Of a DNA stretch of 41,576 nucleotides, positions 31,905 through 40,812 are shown one piece after another (the stretch's first letter is position 1; each line of letters begins with the position of its first letter). Origin of the DNA: Armatimonadota bacterium (GTDB taxonomy: Bacteria; Armatimonadota; Fimbriimonadia; Fimbriimonadales; ATM1); contig JADFGT010000014.1 of the NCBI GenBank assembly GCA_022567555.1, positions 1 to 41,576 on the forward strand, in the 5' to 3' direction. The position numbers were made by a program, and so were the translations under genes. The notes under the pieces are model-generated. The model saw nothing but the letters and a program-made list of their open reading frames with translations, did not search any database and was not told where the DNA came from.

Positions 31905-32354
31905 TTGCCGATCGTTGAACTGACAAAACGGATTGAGGCGCCGCCGGACGCGGTGATGGACATAGCGCTCGATATCGAGCGGTTTCCGGAGTTTATGCCG
32001 GACGTTAAATCGCTGAAGGTGCTGGAGCGCAAGGAGGACCGCACCTACGCGCGGTCGGAATGGGTCGGCCGCATCCCGCAGTTCGGGGTGACCGTGCGTT
32101 GGGAACAGGAAGAGAGGTGGGACTTCGACAAGCGGCGCTCGGACTTTCGCCAACTCAGCGGAGATTACGACAAGTTAGAGGGCTATTGGGAGTTTCGCGA
32201 AGCTGACGGAGGAACGGAGTTTGTGGCTTACCTCGACTATGAGTACAACGTGCCGCTGCTTGGTTCCCTATTGAAGAAGGTAGTGCATCATATAGTTAAG
32301 CAGAACATAGACGGCATAATGGAAGCGATCAAGAAACGGGCAGAATCCGATTAG
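31905..32354 (+). CDS. RatA/START-like SRPBCC (coenzyme Q-binding) protein
   Basis: 149 residues from TTG (31905), eight bases after AAGGAGG. The START/Bet v1-like fold is suggested by VELTKRIEAPPDAVMDIALDIERFPEFMPDV at the start, RTYARSEWVG, TVRWEQEERWDFDKRR, the GTEFVAYLDYEYNVPL strand and the long C-terminal helix KKVVHHIVKQNIDGIMEAIKKR. Members bind hydrophobic ligands such as polyketides or coenzyme Q; RatA is also reported to affect ribosome assembly. The stop overlaps by four bases that of the converging GT2-TPR gene. Confidence 0.82.
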   Translation: MPIVELTKRIEAPPDAVMDIALDIERFPEFMPDVKSLKVLERKEDRTYARSEWVGRIPQFGVTVRWEQEERWDFDKRRSDFRQLSGDYDKLEGYWEFREADGGTEFVAYLDYEYNVPLLGSLLKKVVHHIVKQNIDGIMEAIKKRAESD

Positions 32355-34429
32355 GAGGCCAGTTCTGCTATCTCTTCCTTAACTGTCTCCAAGTTGTGGG
32401 CGGCGTTCTCGTGGCCGGGTTCCAGCCGAAGGGCTCGCTCGAGGGCGAGAACCGCGGCGTCCGCCGCACCCATTTTGTAAAGCGCGTTGCCGAGCGTGAA
32501 CCATGCCTCGGCGTTCGATTCATCCAGTATTACGCCCGCCTTGTAGGCCTGGGCCGCGTCGCAATAATTTTCGCACTTGTAAAGCAGGTCGGCGGCGTTA
32601 AGGTAGGCGTTCGCGTTTTCCGGCTCCAAGGCGGCCGCGCTCTCAAAGCATTGCAGCGCGAGTCTGTACTTCCCGACTGACCGCAGCGCGCGCCCCGCAT
32701 TAATCAGGGTTCCCGCTTCCGGCTCGAACCGGGACGCGGCCTCGGAGTAGGCTCTGACAGCCGTCGGCCAATCCTCGGCCTCCTCAACGGCCTGCACCCA
32801 GAGCCACCACAAGGATTTGTCGTCAGGGTCGGCCGTCCACGCCCTCTCTCGGACACGGCGGACGTCGTGGGGACGGCCGAGCTCCTTGGCGCAAAGGACG
32901 GCGAGGTCAGCCGCTATCAATCCGTTCTCTGTGGCATCAACGATGCCTTCCGCCTCAGCCAGCGCCTCTTCCAGGCGGCCCAGCCGCTTCAGTTCAAGAG
33001 AGAGACCCAAGCGGGCAGGCGTGAAGCCGGGCACCTTTTGGAGGACCTCCTGATAGGCGGCCACGGCGGCTTCAGTCTCGCTCAGCGTCGACAGAATCTG
33101 TGCTTCCAGGAAGCGGGCTTTATACGCCTCAATGCTTCGGTCGCCTGTTTCCGCGTCGCCCAACTCAAGCGACCGCGATTCCCGTACGCTTTCGAGCGCG
33201 TCTTCCGCGCGGCCGAGAGACTTGAGGGCGAACGCCCGGGCATATTCGATAAGTTGGCCGCCGAACCCGGCGCTGTCAGCCGCCTCGCAAACCTTCAGCG
33301 CCTCCTCATACCGTTGCAGGTAGAAGAGTGCGAAGGCCCAAAGTTGATAGCAGAACTGGCCGTGGGGGATGCCCGGCTCCAAGTATTCAACCGCCTTCTC
33401 GCAGCACTCGCGGGATTCTTCCCACTTCTCTGCCGTGTAATGGGCGTTGCCGAGGTTGAACCAGTGGAAACCGTCTTCCGGGTTTTCGGCCACCTCGCGG
33501 CGCAGCATCTCCAGGTTGCGGCGGTGCTTGTCTTTGGCCCGCATCTGCGAGGCTTGGTATCCGTAGTGGTGGATGACCGCGCCCTCCATTCGGGCGATGG
33601 GAAGCCCCTTGCGGCGCAGCGAGTCGGCGATCTGCTCATGGATGCGCCCTTCGAACCGCGCGCCCTCGACGAGGCGGAAAAGCCGGCAGGGCTTGTGAAC
33701 CACCTGGTCCTGTGCCTCGTCTTCGTTCAGGTAGTTGATTATCGGAATCGTGTATCCGCCGAAGTGAGGGCGGACAATCCCGGACAGGATCGGCCCTCGG
33801 CTCGTCGCGTCCAGCCGTTCGTCGGCGTCAATCCAAAGCGCCCAGTCACCTTCCGCAAGGGAGAGGGCATGGTTGCGGGCGGCCGAGAAGTCATCGTTCC
33901 ATTCGAAATGTCCTATCTTTGCGCCGTATCTTTCTGCCACCGAGACCGTGGCGTCCCGCGAGCCGGTGTCCACAACAACGATCTCGTCCGCCACCCCCTT
34001 CAGGCTCTCAAGGCAGGCGGGCAGGTTCTCCTCTTCGTCGCGGACGATGAGGCAAGCGCTGAGGCGAATGCCCGGCCAGGGCTCAAGGGAGACTCCGCGC
34101 TCGGCGGCCAGGCTCTTGGCCGTTCTTAACCCGGCGGCGGCGGCGGGATCCTTGATCTTCAGTTTTTTTGCGGCAAGCCCGCGGCAATGAAAGTGGTGGG
34201 CGAGGAGCCGAACGAACTCGCTGCCTCGCATGCCGCCGGCGCCCCTGTCCAGCAGTGCGGCGGCATCGTCCTCCTCGCCGTTGAGGCAGAGGAGCAGACC
34301 CAGTTCGGCGGTCAGGTTCGGGTCTTCGGAATGCGCTTGAAGCGCTGTGCGCAGTGTCGCCTCCGCTTCGGCCCAGCGGTTTTCCTCCTGCAGTCGTGCG
34401 GAGGAAGCGATCGCTTCTTGAGGGTTCAC
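32351..34429 (-). CDS. GT2 glycosyltransferase with flanking TPR repeats
   Basis: 692 residues from GTG (34429), three bases after the MerR-type stop. Residues 1-110 are TPR-like helices. The GT-A domain (about 120-330) has LSACLIVRDEEENLPACLESL, VVVDTGSRDATVSVA and the donor-binding DAD (201-203) in LWIDADERL. From about 330 on come about nine TPRs (WFNLGNAHYTAEKWEESREC, AEAWFTLGNALYKMGAADAA). This is the SunS-like/TPR-GT2 architecture, soluble and cytoplasmic, which probably glycosylates a protein or peptide held by the repeats. The substrate is unknown. Confidence 0.9.
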   Translation of the reverse strand: MNPQEAIASSARLQEENRWAEAEATLRTALQAHSEDPNLTAELGLLLCLNGEEDDAAALLDRGAGGMRGSEFVRLLAHHFHCRGLAAKKLKIKDPAAAAGLRTAKSLAAERGVSLEPWPGIRLSACLIVRDEEENLPACLESLKGVADEIVVVDTGSRDATVSVAERYGAKIGHFEWNDDFSAARNHALSLAEGDWALWIDADERLDATSRGPILSGIVRPHFGGYTIPIINYLNEDEAQDQVVHKPCRLFRLVEGARFEGRIHEQIADSLRRKGLPIARMEGAVIHHYGYQASQMRAKDKHRRNLEMLRREVAENPEDGFHWFNLGNAHYTAEKWEESRECCEKAVEYLEPGIPHGQFCYQLWAFALFYLQRYEEALKVCEAADSAGFGGQLIEYARAFALKSLGRAEDALESVRESRSLELGDAETGDRSIEAYKARFLEAQILSTLSETEAAVAAYQEVLQKVPGFTPARLGLSLELKRLGRLEEALAEAEGIVDATENGLIAADLAVLCAKELGRPHDVRRVRERAWTADPDDKSLWWLWVQAVEEAEDWPTAVRAYSEAASRFEPEAGTLINAGRALRSVGKYRLALQCFESAAALEPENANAYLNAADLLYKCENYCDAAQAYKAGVILDESNAEAWFTLGNALYKMGAADAAVLALERALRLEPGHENAAHNLETVKEEIAELAS

Positions 34430-34432
34430 AGT

Positions 34433-34705
34433 TCAGGCGGCGCGCCGTTGCTGGATCTCGAGGTGTCGCCGCGCTCCTGGGATACTGTAGAGTTCATCCC
34501 GAAGGAGCCGCTTTACCGTGAAGACGGTCTGGATGTCCTCGGGCCGGTATCGGCGCTGGCCGCCCTTCGTACGGGCGGGACCCATGAACTCGGCAAACTC
34601 GGATTCCCAGAAGCGCAGGGTGTGGATTTCCACCCCGGTTATGGCGCTTGCTGCGCTGATGCTCACGGCGTCGGGCAACTGTTTTCCCTTCCGCTTTTTA
34701 CCCAT
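34433..34705 (-). CDS. MerR-type transcriptional regulator (short)
   Basis: 90 residues from the ATG at 34705 (GGGAG ten bases upstream); a longer in-frame ATG at 34768 has no ribosome site. The winged helix-turn-helix is clear: VSISAASAITGVEIHTLRFWESEF, then KGGQRRYRPEDIQTVFTVKRLL. The C-terminus is too short for a ligand-binding domain; only ELYSIPGARRHLEIQQRR follows, so it is a MerR/HspR-type core regulator. It is cotranscribed with the GT2-TPR gene. Confidence 0.88.
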   Translation of the reverse strand: MGKKRKGKQLPDAVSISAASAITGVEIHTLRFWESEFAEFMGPARTKGGQRRYRPEDIQTVFTVKRLLRDELYSIPGARRHLEIQQRRAA

Positions 34706-34817
34706 TCCCAATGCGCTCCCATTCTCCAGCGGTCGCTGGCTAATGAGATTATCGGAGGTTCCAGGCATTTGTGCAGGGGCTGGAGGCTCAGGCGCGAGGA
34801 GCGGCTGTCCAGCCGGG

Positions 34818-35507
34818 TCAGAAGTCGGGAGAGTAGAAATCGAAGAAGACGCGTTCGTCGGCGGCGGGCACGAAGTTCAGCCGCTTGTAGTAGGCGCCGG
34901 CCGCGCCCCACTGCCAGCGCCACTCTGGCAGGAAGCCGAAGACCGAGAATACCGACTCCGAGTCGTATTTGAAACTGTAGTCGGCCCGCTCAATCTGCCC
35001 TGCCCAGGACCGTCCGCCGCCGGTGGCGGAGGCTGTGAAACGGCGTCCGTCCCGTCTGCCCAAAGAAGCCGTGTACCGGAACCGGGCGACGTGCGTCGCG
35101 TTCGGATTCAGCGTCAGTTCGGCTCGGTACCGCTTCTGGTAGGTTGTGGCGTCCGCGTTAATTCCACCTGCGGTGGGCGCCGTCTCGAACACGACAGGCT
35201 CCTTGTCCCAGGTCCATTGGAAGCTGCCCAGGTCGTTCCTGCCGAACCCGACGTTCGTATGGATGGCGAACAGAGGGTGGAACATCACGAGCGTCACTTC
35301 CTCGTCCGAGAGGTTCTTGAAGACGTAGCGGCTCTCCACCAGGGCGTCTTTGGGCCGGATCGTGATGCGCACGTACTCGGTGACCAGTCGCACCTGCTCC
35401 TGCGTGCCGTCCACGAACGGCGCACCGCCGAATCGGTCAATCGCGGCAGGAACCTGGAAGATCGGCCCTAAGAGGAGTGAGGCGACAACGAGGCTCATGG
35501 TGGTCAT
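34818..35507 (-). CDS. Secreted hypothetical protein (DUF4424-like pattern)
   Basis: 229 residues from the ATG at 35507; the frame runs further but upstream codons are GC-biased filler over the secE promoter region. Signal peptide MTTMSLVVASLLLGPIFQVPA is followed by a beta-rich protein. VRITIRPKDALVESRYVFKNLSDEEVTLVMFHPLF resembles the start of DUF4424-type proteins; later parts are Tyr/Arg-rich (YQKRYRAELTLNPNATHVARFRY). It probably folds in the periplasm or outside the cell. The family assignment is tentative. Confidence 0.65.
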   Translation of the reverse strand: MTTMSLVVASLLLGPIFQVPAAIDRFGGAPFVDGTQEQVRLVTEYVRITIRPKDALVESRYVFKNLSDEEVTLVMFHPLFAIHTNVGFGRNDLGSFQWTWDKEPVVFETAPTAGGINADATTYQKRYRAELTLNPNATHVARFRYTASLGRRDGRRFTASATGGGRSWAGQIERADYSFKYDSESVFSVFGFLPEWRWQWGAAGAYYKRLNFVPAADERVFFDFYSPDF

Positions 35508-35544
35508 TCTACCGGGCCCGGGACGCGGACCGGGGCCCGTGCCG

Positions 35545-35574
35545 TTGCGATCTGGTGGGGCCGGGGAGTATCCT
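35545..35574 (+). promoter_or_regulatory. Promoter candidate for secE-nusG-rplK-rplA
   Basis: TTGCGA (35545-35550) and TATCCT (35569-35574) are 18 bases apart, 45 bases before the secE ATG, and close to a sigma-70 consensus. A GGGCCC-containing inverted repeat lies just upstream. No tRNA gene, often found before secE, is present. Confidence 0.5.
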
Positions 35575-35618
35575 GTAGGTGTTCCCCCCGATACCGGATC
35601 CGGGAGCACAAGTACGCT

Positions 35619-35870
35619 ATGGCGCGGAAGCGAAAAAAGCAGCAAACCCCAAAGGTGCCCGTACCCAGCATGCGGAAGGGCCTGAAGGGGTTCTTTGAGG
35701 ACGTGGGCAAGGAGATGGGCCGTGTCGTGTGGCCTTCGCGGGAGGACACGGTACGCCTGACTATACTCGTGCTCATCATCTGTGTCGTGTTCGTTCTATA
35801 CCTGTGGGCGTTCGGGATGGTCGTGCAAGTCGGGATCAATGGCCTGATGGGAAGAGGGTTGGGGCTTTAG
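35619..35870 (+). CDS. secE: Preprotein translocase subunit SecE
   Basis: 83 residues. The basic head KKQQTPKVPVPSMRKGLKGFF, the amphipathic segment with the conserved EDVGKEMGRVVWPSREDT block and the single membrane helix (LTILVLIICVVFVLYLWAFG) define bacterial SecE, which clamps SecY. The nusG ATG follows its stop directly. Confidence 0.94.
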   Translation: MARKRKKQQTPKVPVPSMRKGLKGFFEDVGKEMGRVVWPSREDTVRLTILVLIICVVFVLYLWAFGMVVQVGINGLMGRGLGL

Positions 35871-36398
35871 ATGCGGAGTTCCTGGTACGCGGTTCACACG
35901 CTTGCCGGCCATGAGAAGAAAGTCAGGCGGCTTCTGGAGAGGATCGCCGCCAACGAAGGTCTGTGGGAAAGGGAAATCTTCGAGATGCTCATCCCCGAAG
36001 AAGAAGTTCTTAGAACGCGGGAAGGCAGGAGAACCGTGACGCTGCGCAAGGTGTTCCCGGGCTATGTGCTCATTCGGATGAACCTAACCGAAGAGACGGA
36101 GCTGTTCATCAAGCGGATTCCGGGCGTAACCGGATTTGTGAGTTCAGGCAAGAAGCCGGTTCCCATGGAGGACAGTGAGATCCAGGCCATCATGACGCGG
36201 TTAGAGGAGAGTCGGGAACGGCCGCACGTTCCGTGGCAGCGAGGCGATTCTGTGCGCATTGTGGAAGGACCGTTTGCCGATTTTCCCGGCAAGATAGAAG
36301 AGGTTATAGCGGACCGCCAGAAACTGAAAGTGTTGCTCACAATTTTCGGCCGCGATACTCCGGTGGAACTTGACTTCACCCAAGTAGAAAAGGTTTGA
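35871..36398 (+). CDS. nusG: Transcription elongation/termination factor NusG
   Basis: 175 residues, normal size. The NGN domain opens RSSWYAVHTLAGHEKKVRRLLER and has VFPGYVLIRMNL and RIPGVTGFVSSGKKPVP; the C-terminal KOW domain has RGDSVRIVEGPFADFPGKIEEV. NusG links RNA polymerase to Rho and to ribosomes. It sits directly between secE and the ribosomal protein genes, as in most bacteria. Confidence 0.97.
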   Translation: MRSSWYAVHTLAGHEKKVRRLLERIAANEGLWEREIFEMLIPEEEVLRTREGRRTVTLRKVFPGYVLIRMNLTEETELFIKRIPGVTGFVSSGKKPVPMEDSEIQAIMTRLEESRERPHVPWQRGDSVRIVEGPFADFPGKIEEVIADRQKLKVLLTIFGRDTPVELDFTQVEKV

Positions 36399-36410
36399 CG
36401 GTGAATACAT

Positions 36411-36836
36411 ATGGCTAAGAGAGTTGCTTCAGTAGTGAAACTGAACATACCGGCGGGCAAGGCGACGCCGGCGCCACCGGTAGGCCCGGCTTTGGGCCAG
36501 GCCGGGATCAACATGATGGAGTTCATCAAGAAGTTCAATGAGATGACGATGGACAAGATCGGGAACACGCTGCCGGTCACGATCTCCGTGTACGAGGATC
36601 GGTCCTACACGTTTGTCATCAAGCAGCCGCTTGCAAGCGACCTGCTGAAACAGGCCGCGGGAATAGAAAAGGCCAGCGGAAGTCCGCTTGTGGAGAAGGT
36701 GGCGAAGATTTCGACCGCCAAACTACGGACCATCGCCGAGAAGAAGATGGCCGATCTGAACACGGACGACGTCGAGCAGGCGATGAAAGTGATTGCTGGG
36801 ACCGCGAGATCCATGGGGATAGAGATAGGCGACTGA
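36411..36836 (+). CDS. rplK: Large ribosomal subunit protein uL11
   Basis: 141 residues, standard. [33 protein letters not shown] is the L11 N-terminal signature, and the C-terminal rRNA-binding domain has [39 protein letters not shown]. It binds 23S rRNA at the GTPase-associated centre. The start is 12 bases after nusG, with only a weak ribosome site. Confidence 0.98.
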   Translation: MAKRVASVVKLNIPAGKATPAPPVGPALGQAGINMMEFIKKFNEMTMDKIGNTLPVTISVYEDRSYTFVIKQPLASDLLKQAAGIEKASGSPLVEKVAKISTAKLRTIAEKKMADLNTDDVEQAMKVIAGTARSMGIEIGD

Positions 36837-36924
36837 CGACTGGCGACAGACTATTGACAGCCTTTGACCCGCTCGAAGTGGGAGGGCATATTGACAGGCC
36901 CGACCGGACCACAAGGAGAACGAG

Positions 36925-37659
36925 ATGATAAAGCAAGAGAGAAAGAAACAGAAGAAGCACCTGCGCAGCAAACGTTACCAGGACCTGCGGAAGACCGGCT
37001 CTCGCGACGACTTGCACCAACCGGCCGAGGCAATCGCGCTCGTAAAGAAGAACGCGACGGCGAAGTTTCCGGAGACGGTGGACCTGGCGGTTCGATTGGG
37101 TGTCGACCCACGGAAGAGCGATCAGAACGTGCGCGGAATATGCACTCTGCCCCACGGTACGGGCAAGTCGCGCAAGGTGGCCGTGTTGGCGAAGGGCGAC
37201 GCAGCGAAGGCGGCGGAAGAGGCCGGGGCGGACGAAGTGGGCGCAGAGGAACTCGTAGAGAAGATCGCCGGCGGCTACAAAGAGTTCGACGTGTTGGTCG
37301 CGGCCCAGGATATGGCGCCGAACCTGGCCAAGATCGGCCGCGTCTTAGGCCCAAAGACACCGAACAAAAAGAGCGGCACGCTGACGAAAGACGTGGGCCA
37401 GACGGTGAGCGAAATAAAGAGTGCCGTCCGCGCGGAGTATCGCAACGACAAAGCCGGCATCATACACATGGCGATCGGCAAAGCGGAGTTTTCAGACGAG
37501 AAGTTGCTGGAGAACCTGAACGCCGCCATCGGCGCCCTGCTGCGCGCCCGCCCGTCCACGGCGAAGGGGCGTTATCTGGTGAGCGTCACGCTCAGCAGCA
37601 GCATGGGCCCGGGGTTTCGGGTTGACCCGCAGGCTGCGGCGAAGAGCGCGGCTGGGTAG
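36925..37659 (+). CDS. rplA: Large ribosomal subunit protein uL1
   Basis: 244 residues, with the ATG after AAGGAGAACGAG. A basic head ([16 protein letters not shown]) slightly longer than usual precedes [58 protein letters not shown] and the C-terminal [11 protein letters not shown]. It forms the L1 stalk and usually represses its own operon. The 88 bases before it contain two copies of ATTGACAG, near 36853-36860 and 36890-36897, perhaps an internal promoter. rplJ and rplL do not follow. Confidence 0.97.
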   Translation: MIKQERKKQKKHLRSKRYQDLRKTGSRDDLHQPAEAIALVKKNATAKFPETVDLAVRLGVDPRKSDQNVRGICTLPHGTGKSRKVAVLAKGDAAKAAEEAGADEVGAEELVEKIAGGYKEFDVLVAAQDMAPNLAKIGRVLGPKTPNKKSGTLTKDVGQTVSEIKSAVRAEYRNDKAGIIHMAIGKAEFSDEKLLENLNAAIGALLRARPSTAKGRYLVSVTLSSSMGPGFRVDPQAAAKSAAG

Positions 37660-37780
37660 TATCCGGTTTCCGGTTTACGGCCCTGCGGCCACGTGCGAAG
37701 ACAGAAAACCCGGCGCCTGAGGGCTGCGGTGCCGTTCTGCGTCGCTGAAACCGGCGAGGGTCTCCGACTCCGCTCAGTGG

Positions 37781-40339
37781 CTATGAGGGGACGTCCTTCA
37801 TCTCGAGCCAATTCGCGCCGACGCTAACGTCCACGTCCGTAGGCACGTCCAGCGGCATGGCGCCGGCCATCGCATCGCGCAGCTTAGGAACCAGGTCCTG
37901 TTCGGAATCGGCGAGTTCGAACAGCAGTTCGTCGTGCACTTGCAATAACAGGCGCGTTTTCTTCTTTGAGAGCATCGGCCAGATCTTTATCATCGCCAGT
38001 TTTATCATGTCGGCCGCGCTGCCCTGCAGCGGCGCGTTCATGGCTTGGCGCTCGGAGTAGAGCCGTCTCGCGCGGTTCGCCGCGTGAATGTCCGGAAAGT
38101 ATCTCCGCCGGCCCATGAGCGTCTTAGTGAAACCCTTGGCGCGCGCTTCCGCCAGAATCGAATCGGTGTATGCCTGCACGGCCGGAAAACGTTTGAAATA
38201 GTCTCCGATGAGGCCCTTCGCTTCCGCCACGGTGAACTCGCCGCCCAATTGGTTCGCCAATCCGAAATCCGTCACGCCGTACAGTACGGCATAATTCAGC
38301 ATCTTCGCGTATCTTCTGTGCTCTTTGCTTACGTCTTCAATCTTTTCGTCCCACATCAACGAGGCCGTGACGGAATGGACGTCGCGCCGGTGCTGGAATG
38401 CGTCCACCAACGTCTCGTCCTTGCAGAGATGGGCCAAGATGCGAAGTTCGATTTGAGAGTAATCGAGCGACGCCAGCGAGAACTCCTTCGGAGCGATGAA
38501 TGCGCGGCGTACTTCGCGTCCCATCTCCGTGCGGATCGGGATGTTCTGCATGTTCGGGTCGCTGCTGCTCAGCCGCCCGGTCGCCGCGACCGTCTGCTGG
38601 AACGTGGTGTGAATCCGGTCATCCTCGGCGACGAGTTTGGGCAGGGCGTTCACATATGTGCTCTTCAGTTTCGTCAGTTCGCGCCACGTGAGTATCTCTT
38701 GAACGATCTCGTGCTGCGGCGCCAACTGTATGAGCACGTCGGCGCCCGTTGAATAGCCCGTCTTGGTCTTTCTCGCCGCGGGCAGGTTGAGCTTTTCGAA
38801 GAGTATCTTCCTAAGTTGTTGCGTCGAGCCGATATTGAACTCCTCGCCGGCCAGCTCATATATCGTGCTCCGAACCTTGGCAATGGTGTCCGCGAGCCCT
38901 TTGCCGTATTCACGCAGCATGTCCGAATCAAGCAGGATCCCCGCCTCTTCCATACCGGCCAGTATCGGCGTTAGGGGCAATTCGATCTCGGAGAACACCG
39001 TCCATTGTTCCTCTTGTTGCAGGCGTTCCCTCATCGGCCGGACGAGGCGCGAGAGCGCAGACGCGAACTCGGCCGGGGCCGAAGGGGGGGGCTCATCCAG
39101 ATAGCCTTGCGCGAGGTCGTCCAAGTCGTATCGCGCCCTGCCGGGCTGGAGCACGTATGCGGCAAGCAGCGTATCGAAGGCAACCGGGCTGTCAATGGCT
39201 AATCGCTTTATGACAGGTTTCGCATCATGCAAAACGAATCTGCCGGGCGCGTCGCTTATTGCGGCGTCAGCCGCGCCTGCGGGCGTCTCGCGCGCTTCCA
39301 GCCCAACCGCCAGGAACGCTCTGTTGTCGGCAAAGAATACGCCCGCTTCTCGGCCGTCCAACCATTTCCTGAGATCGGAGTCTCCTTGCAAGGACTCAGT
39401 ATTGACCCGTGGGCGCTCCGACTCGACAATCAGTTCGGGCAGCGCTTCCTGGGCCTCCTTCATATAGGGCTTCAGAATCGCCGGAAGACGCTTCATGTGC
39501 ATTCTGAATTCCAGGCTCTGGAGCATTTTCACGGCGTCCTGCATCTGCTCGGACGTTATCGTGAGCGGCTTGTAGTCGAACTCTATCGGCGCGTCGCGCA
39601 CGATCGTTACGAGTCGTTTGTATTGCCGGAGTTTGTCAAGATGAGGCTCTAACTTCTTTCTGAACTTCGGTTCGACTTTCTCAATGTTCTTGATTATCTC
39701 TTCAACAGAGCCGAATTGCTGTATCAAGGCGGACGCGGTCTTTGCGCCGACGCCTGGAACGCCCGGAATGTTGTCGCTCGGGTCTCCAGCGAGCGCCTTG
39801 AAATCGGTGACGTACTTCGGCCCGAAACCATATCGTTCTTCCACCGCTTCCGGGTCATAATAAACGACGTCGGTCACGCCCTTCCTCGTAGTCATCACCT
39901 TTACATGGTCGTCAACGAGCTGGAGTTGGTCCAAGTCTCCGCTTACTATCGTTGTGTCATAGTCGTTCGCCTCCGCATCTAATGAGATTGTGCCGATAAC
40001 GTCGTCCGCCTCATATCCGGTCACCTCGATGCTCGGGATGCCGAGAGACTCGATCAGGTCGCGTGCGAGCGGGAACTGCGATATCAGTTCCTGCGGCGTC
40101 TCGGCCCGCTTCGCTTTGTATTCGGCAAACTCGTGATGCCGGAAGGTCTTTCCGGGCGCGTCAAAGGCAACGACGATGGAGTCCGGCTTCTCGCGTTCAA
40201 GAAGAACGAAGAGCATGCTAACGAACCCGAACAGCGCGTTAGTGGGCTGGCCATTGCTTGTGCTCAGGAAGCGCGTGCCGTAAAAGGCCCGGAAGAGCAG
40301 GCTGTAAGCATCTATGATGACAAGTTTCTTGCGCGCCAT
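37781..40339 (-). CDS. polA: DNA polymerase I
   Basis: 852 residues from the ATG at 40339 (MARKKLVIIDAYSLLFRAFYG); the frame continues upstream but into unrelated sequence. The 5'-3' exonuclease domain (about 1-290) has VVAFDAPGKTFRHHEFAEYKAKR, GYEADDVIGTIS and GDPSDNIPGVPGVGAKTAS. The middle domain keeps the fold (FDTLLAAYVLQPGRARYDLDDL) but lacks the DxE metal residues, so proofreading is probably lost, as in Taq-type enzymes. The polymerase domain is complete: DYSQIELRILAHL, RRYAKMLNYAVLYG and QVHDELLFE. It fills gaps in repair and Okazaki maturation. It converges on rplA. Confidence 0.96.
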   Translation of the reverse strand: MARKKLVIIDAYSLLFRAFYGTRFLSTSNGQPTNALFGFVSMLFVLLEREKPDSIVVAFDAPGKTFRHHEFAEYKAKRAETPQELISQFPLARDLIESLGIPSIEVTGYEADDVIGTISLDAEANDYDTTIVSGDLDQLQLVDDHVKVMTTRKGVTDVVYYDPEAVEERYGFGPKYVTDFKALAGDPSDNIPGVPGVGAKTASALIQQFGSVEEIIKNIEKVEPKFRKKLEPHLDKLRQYKRLVTIVRDAPIEFDYKPLTITSEQMQDAVKMLQSLEFRMHMKRLPAILKPYMKEAQEALPELIVESERPRVNTESLQGDSDLRKWLDGREAGVFFADNRAFLAVGLEARETPAGAADAAISDAPGRFVLHDAKPVIKRLAIDSPVAFDTLLAAYVLQPGRARYDLDDLAQGYLDEPPPSAPAEFASALSRLVRPMRERLQQEEQWTVFSEIELPLTPILAGMEEAGILLDSDMLREYGKGLADTIAKVRSTIYELAGEEFNIGSTQQLRKILFEKLNLPAARKTKTGYSTGADVLIQLAPQHEIVQEILTWRELTKLKSTYVNALPKLVAEDDRIHTTFQQTVAATGRLSSSDPNMQNIPIRTEMGREVRRAFIAPKEFSLASLDYSQIELRILAHLCKDETLVDAFQHRRDVHSVTASLMWDEKIEDVSKEHRRYAKMLNYAVLYGVTDFGLANQLGGEFTVAEAKGLIGDYFKRFPAVQAYTDSILAEARAKGFTKTLMGRRRYFPDIHAANRARRLYSERQAMNAPLQGSAADMIKLAMIKIWPMLSKKKTRLLLQVHDELLFELADSEQDLVPKLRDAMAGAMPLDVPTDVDVSVGANWLEMKDVPS

Positions 40340-40812
40340 GCAGTGTGGGATGTTACCTTCGGCGGCTGCGCCTTGCCGTCCTTCGCTGGATGACCACCGC
40401 TCTTGCGGCCACCTCCGCCTGCGATGTGCCCTGGGCCGCCGCCTGGGTAACGAACGGAACGGCCACCGACATGAACAGCAGGCCGTCCAATCCGTCGAAC
40501 GCTCAGCCGAGCCAAGCGGCAAACCGACGCCGCCGGACCGCAACTTTATTGACGCGATCTTGGGCCGCGACGAACCCCGCGCAACCGCGAAGCATGGCGT
40601 CATCGTCGGTGACCTGATGGCCGCAATCCACGAGTCTGCGCGGACCGGGAAGGCGGTCCGGACTGCGGATGGGCAGCCAATATCCTGACAGCCGCCAAGA
40701 ACGGACACCAAGGACCTCCGCGCGGGATGCAGAGGCGAAATTTAGGCCCGGAAATCGTAGATCGCATCGCCGAAACCGAAGCGAGCCCACTTGAGTAGAA
40801 TAAAAGAGAGAG
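40340..40812. other. Stretch without an intact gene between polA and the right-end membrane protein
   Basis: 473 bases separating divergent genes. The middle holds the gene remnant at 40524-40688 described separately; the remainder shows no gene, repeat or RNA that I recognise. Before the right-hand gene, TAGAAT (40796-40801) is a possible -10 without a good -35. Confidence 0.5.
40524..40688 (+). pseudogene. C-terminal remnant of a Gfo/Idh/MocA family oxidoreductase
   Basis: The plus frame ending at the TGA at 40686-40688 reads PTPPDRNFIDAILGRDEPRA, then HGVIVGDLMAAIHESARTGKAV. This is the standard C-terminal end of Gfo/Idh/MocA sugar-type dehydrogenases (FIDAI..G..P.......G.....L..A...SA.TGK.V). 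Upstream of about 40520 the similarity stops, and the NAD-binding half is missing; that space is taken by the polA start. So it is a degraded leftover of a gene deleted when polA or other DNA was joined here. Confidence 0.65.

Noticed and set aside
32867-34129. 420-codon plus-strand frame opposite the GT2-TPR gene
   Set aside because: Low-information antisense frame; the minus strand encodes clear GT2 and TPR motifs.
36837-36924. L1 autoregulatory RNA site or internal promoter before rplA
   Set aside because: Two ATTGACAG words are present, but no convincing -10 or L1-binding fold could be drawn by eye.
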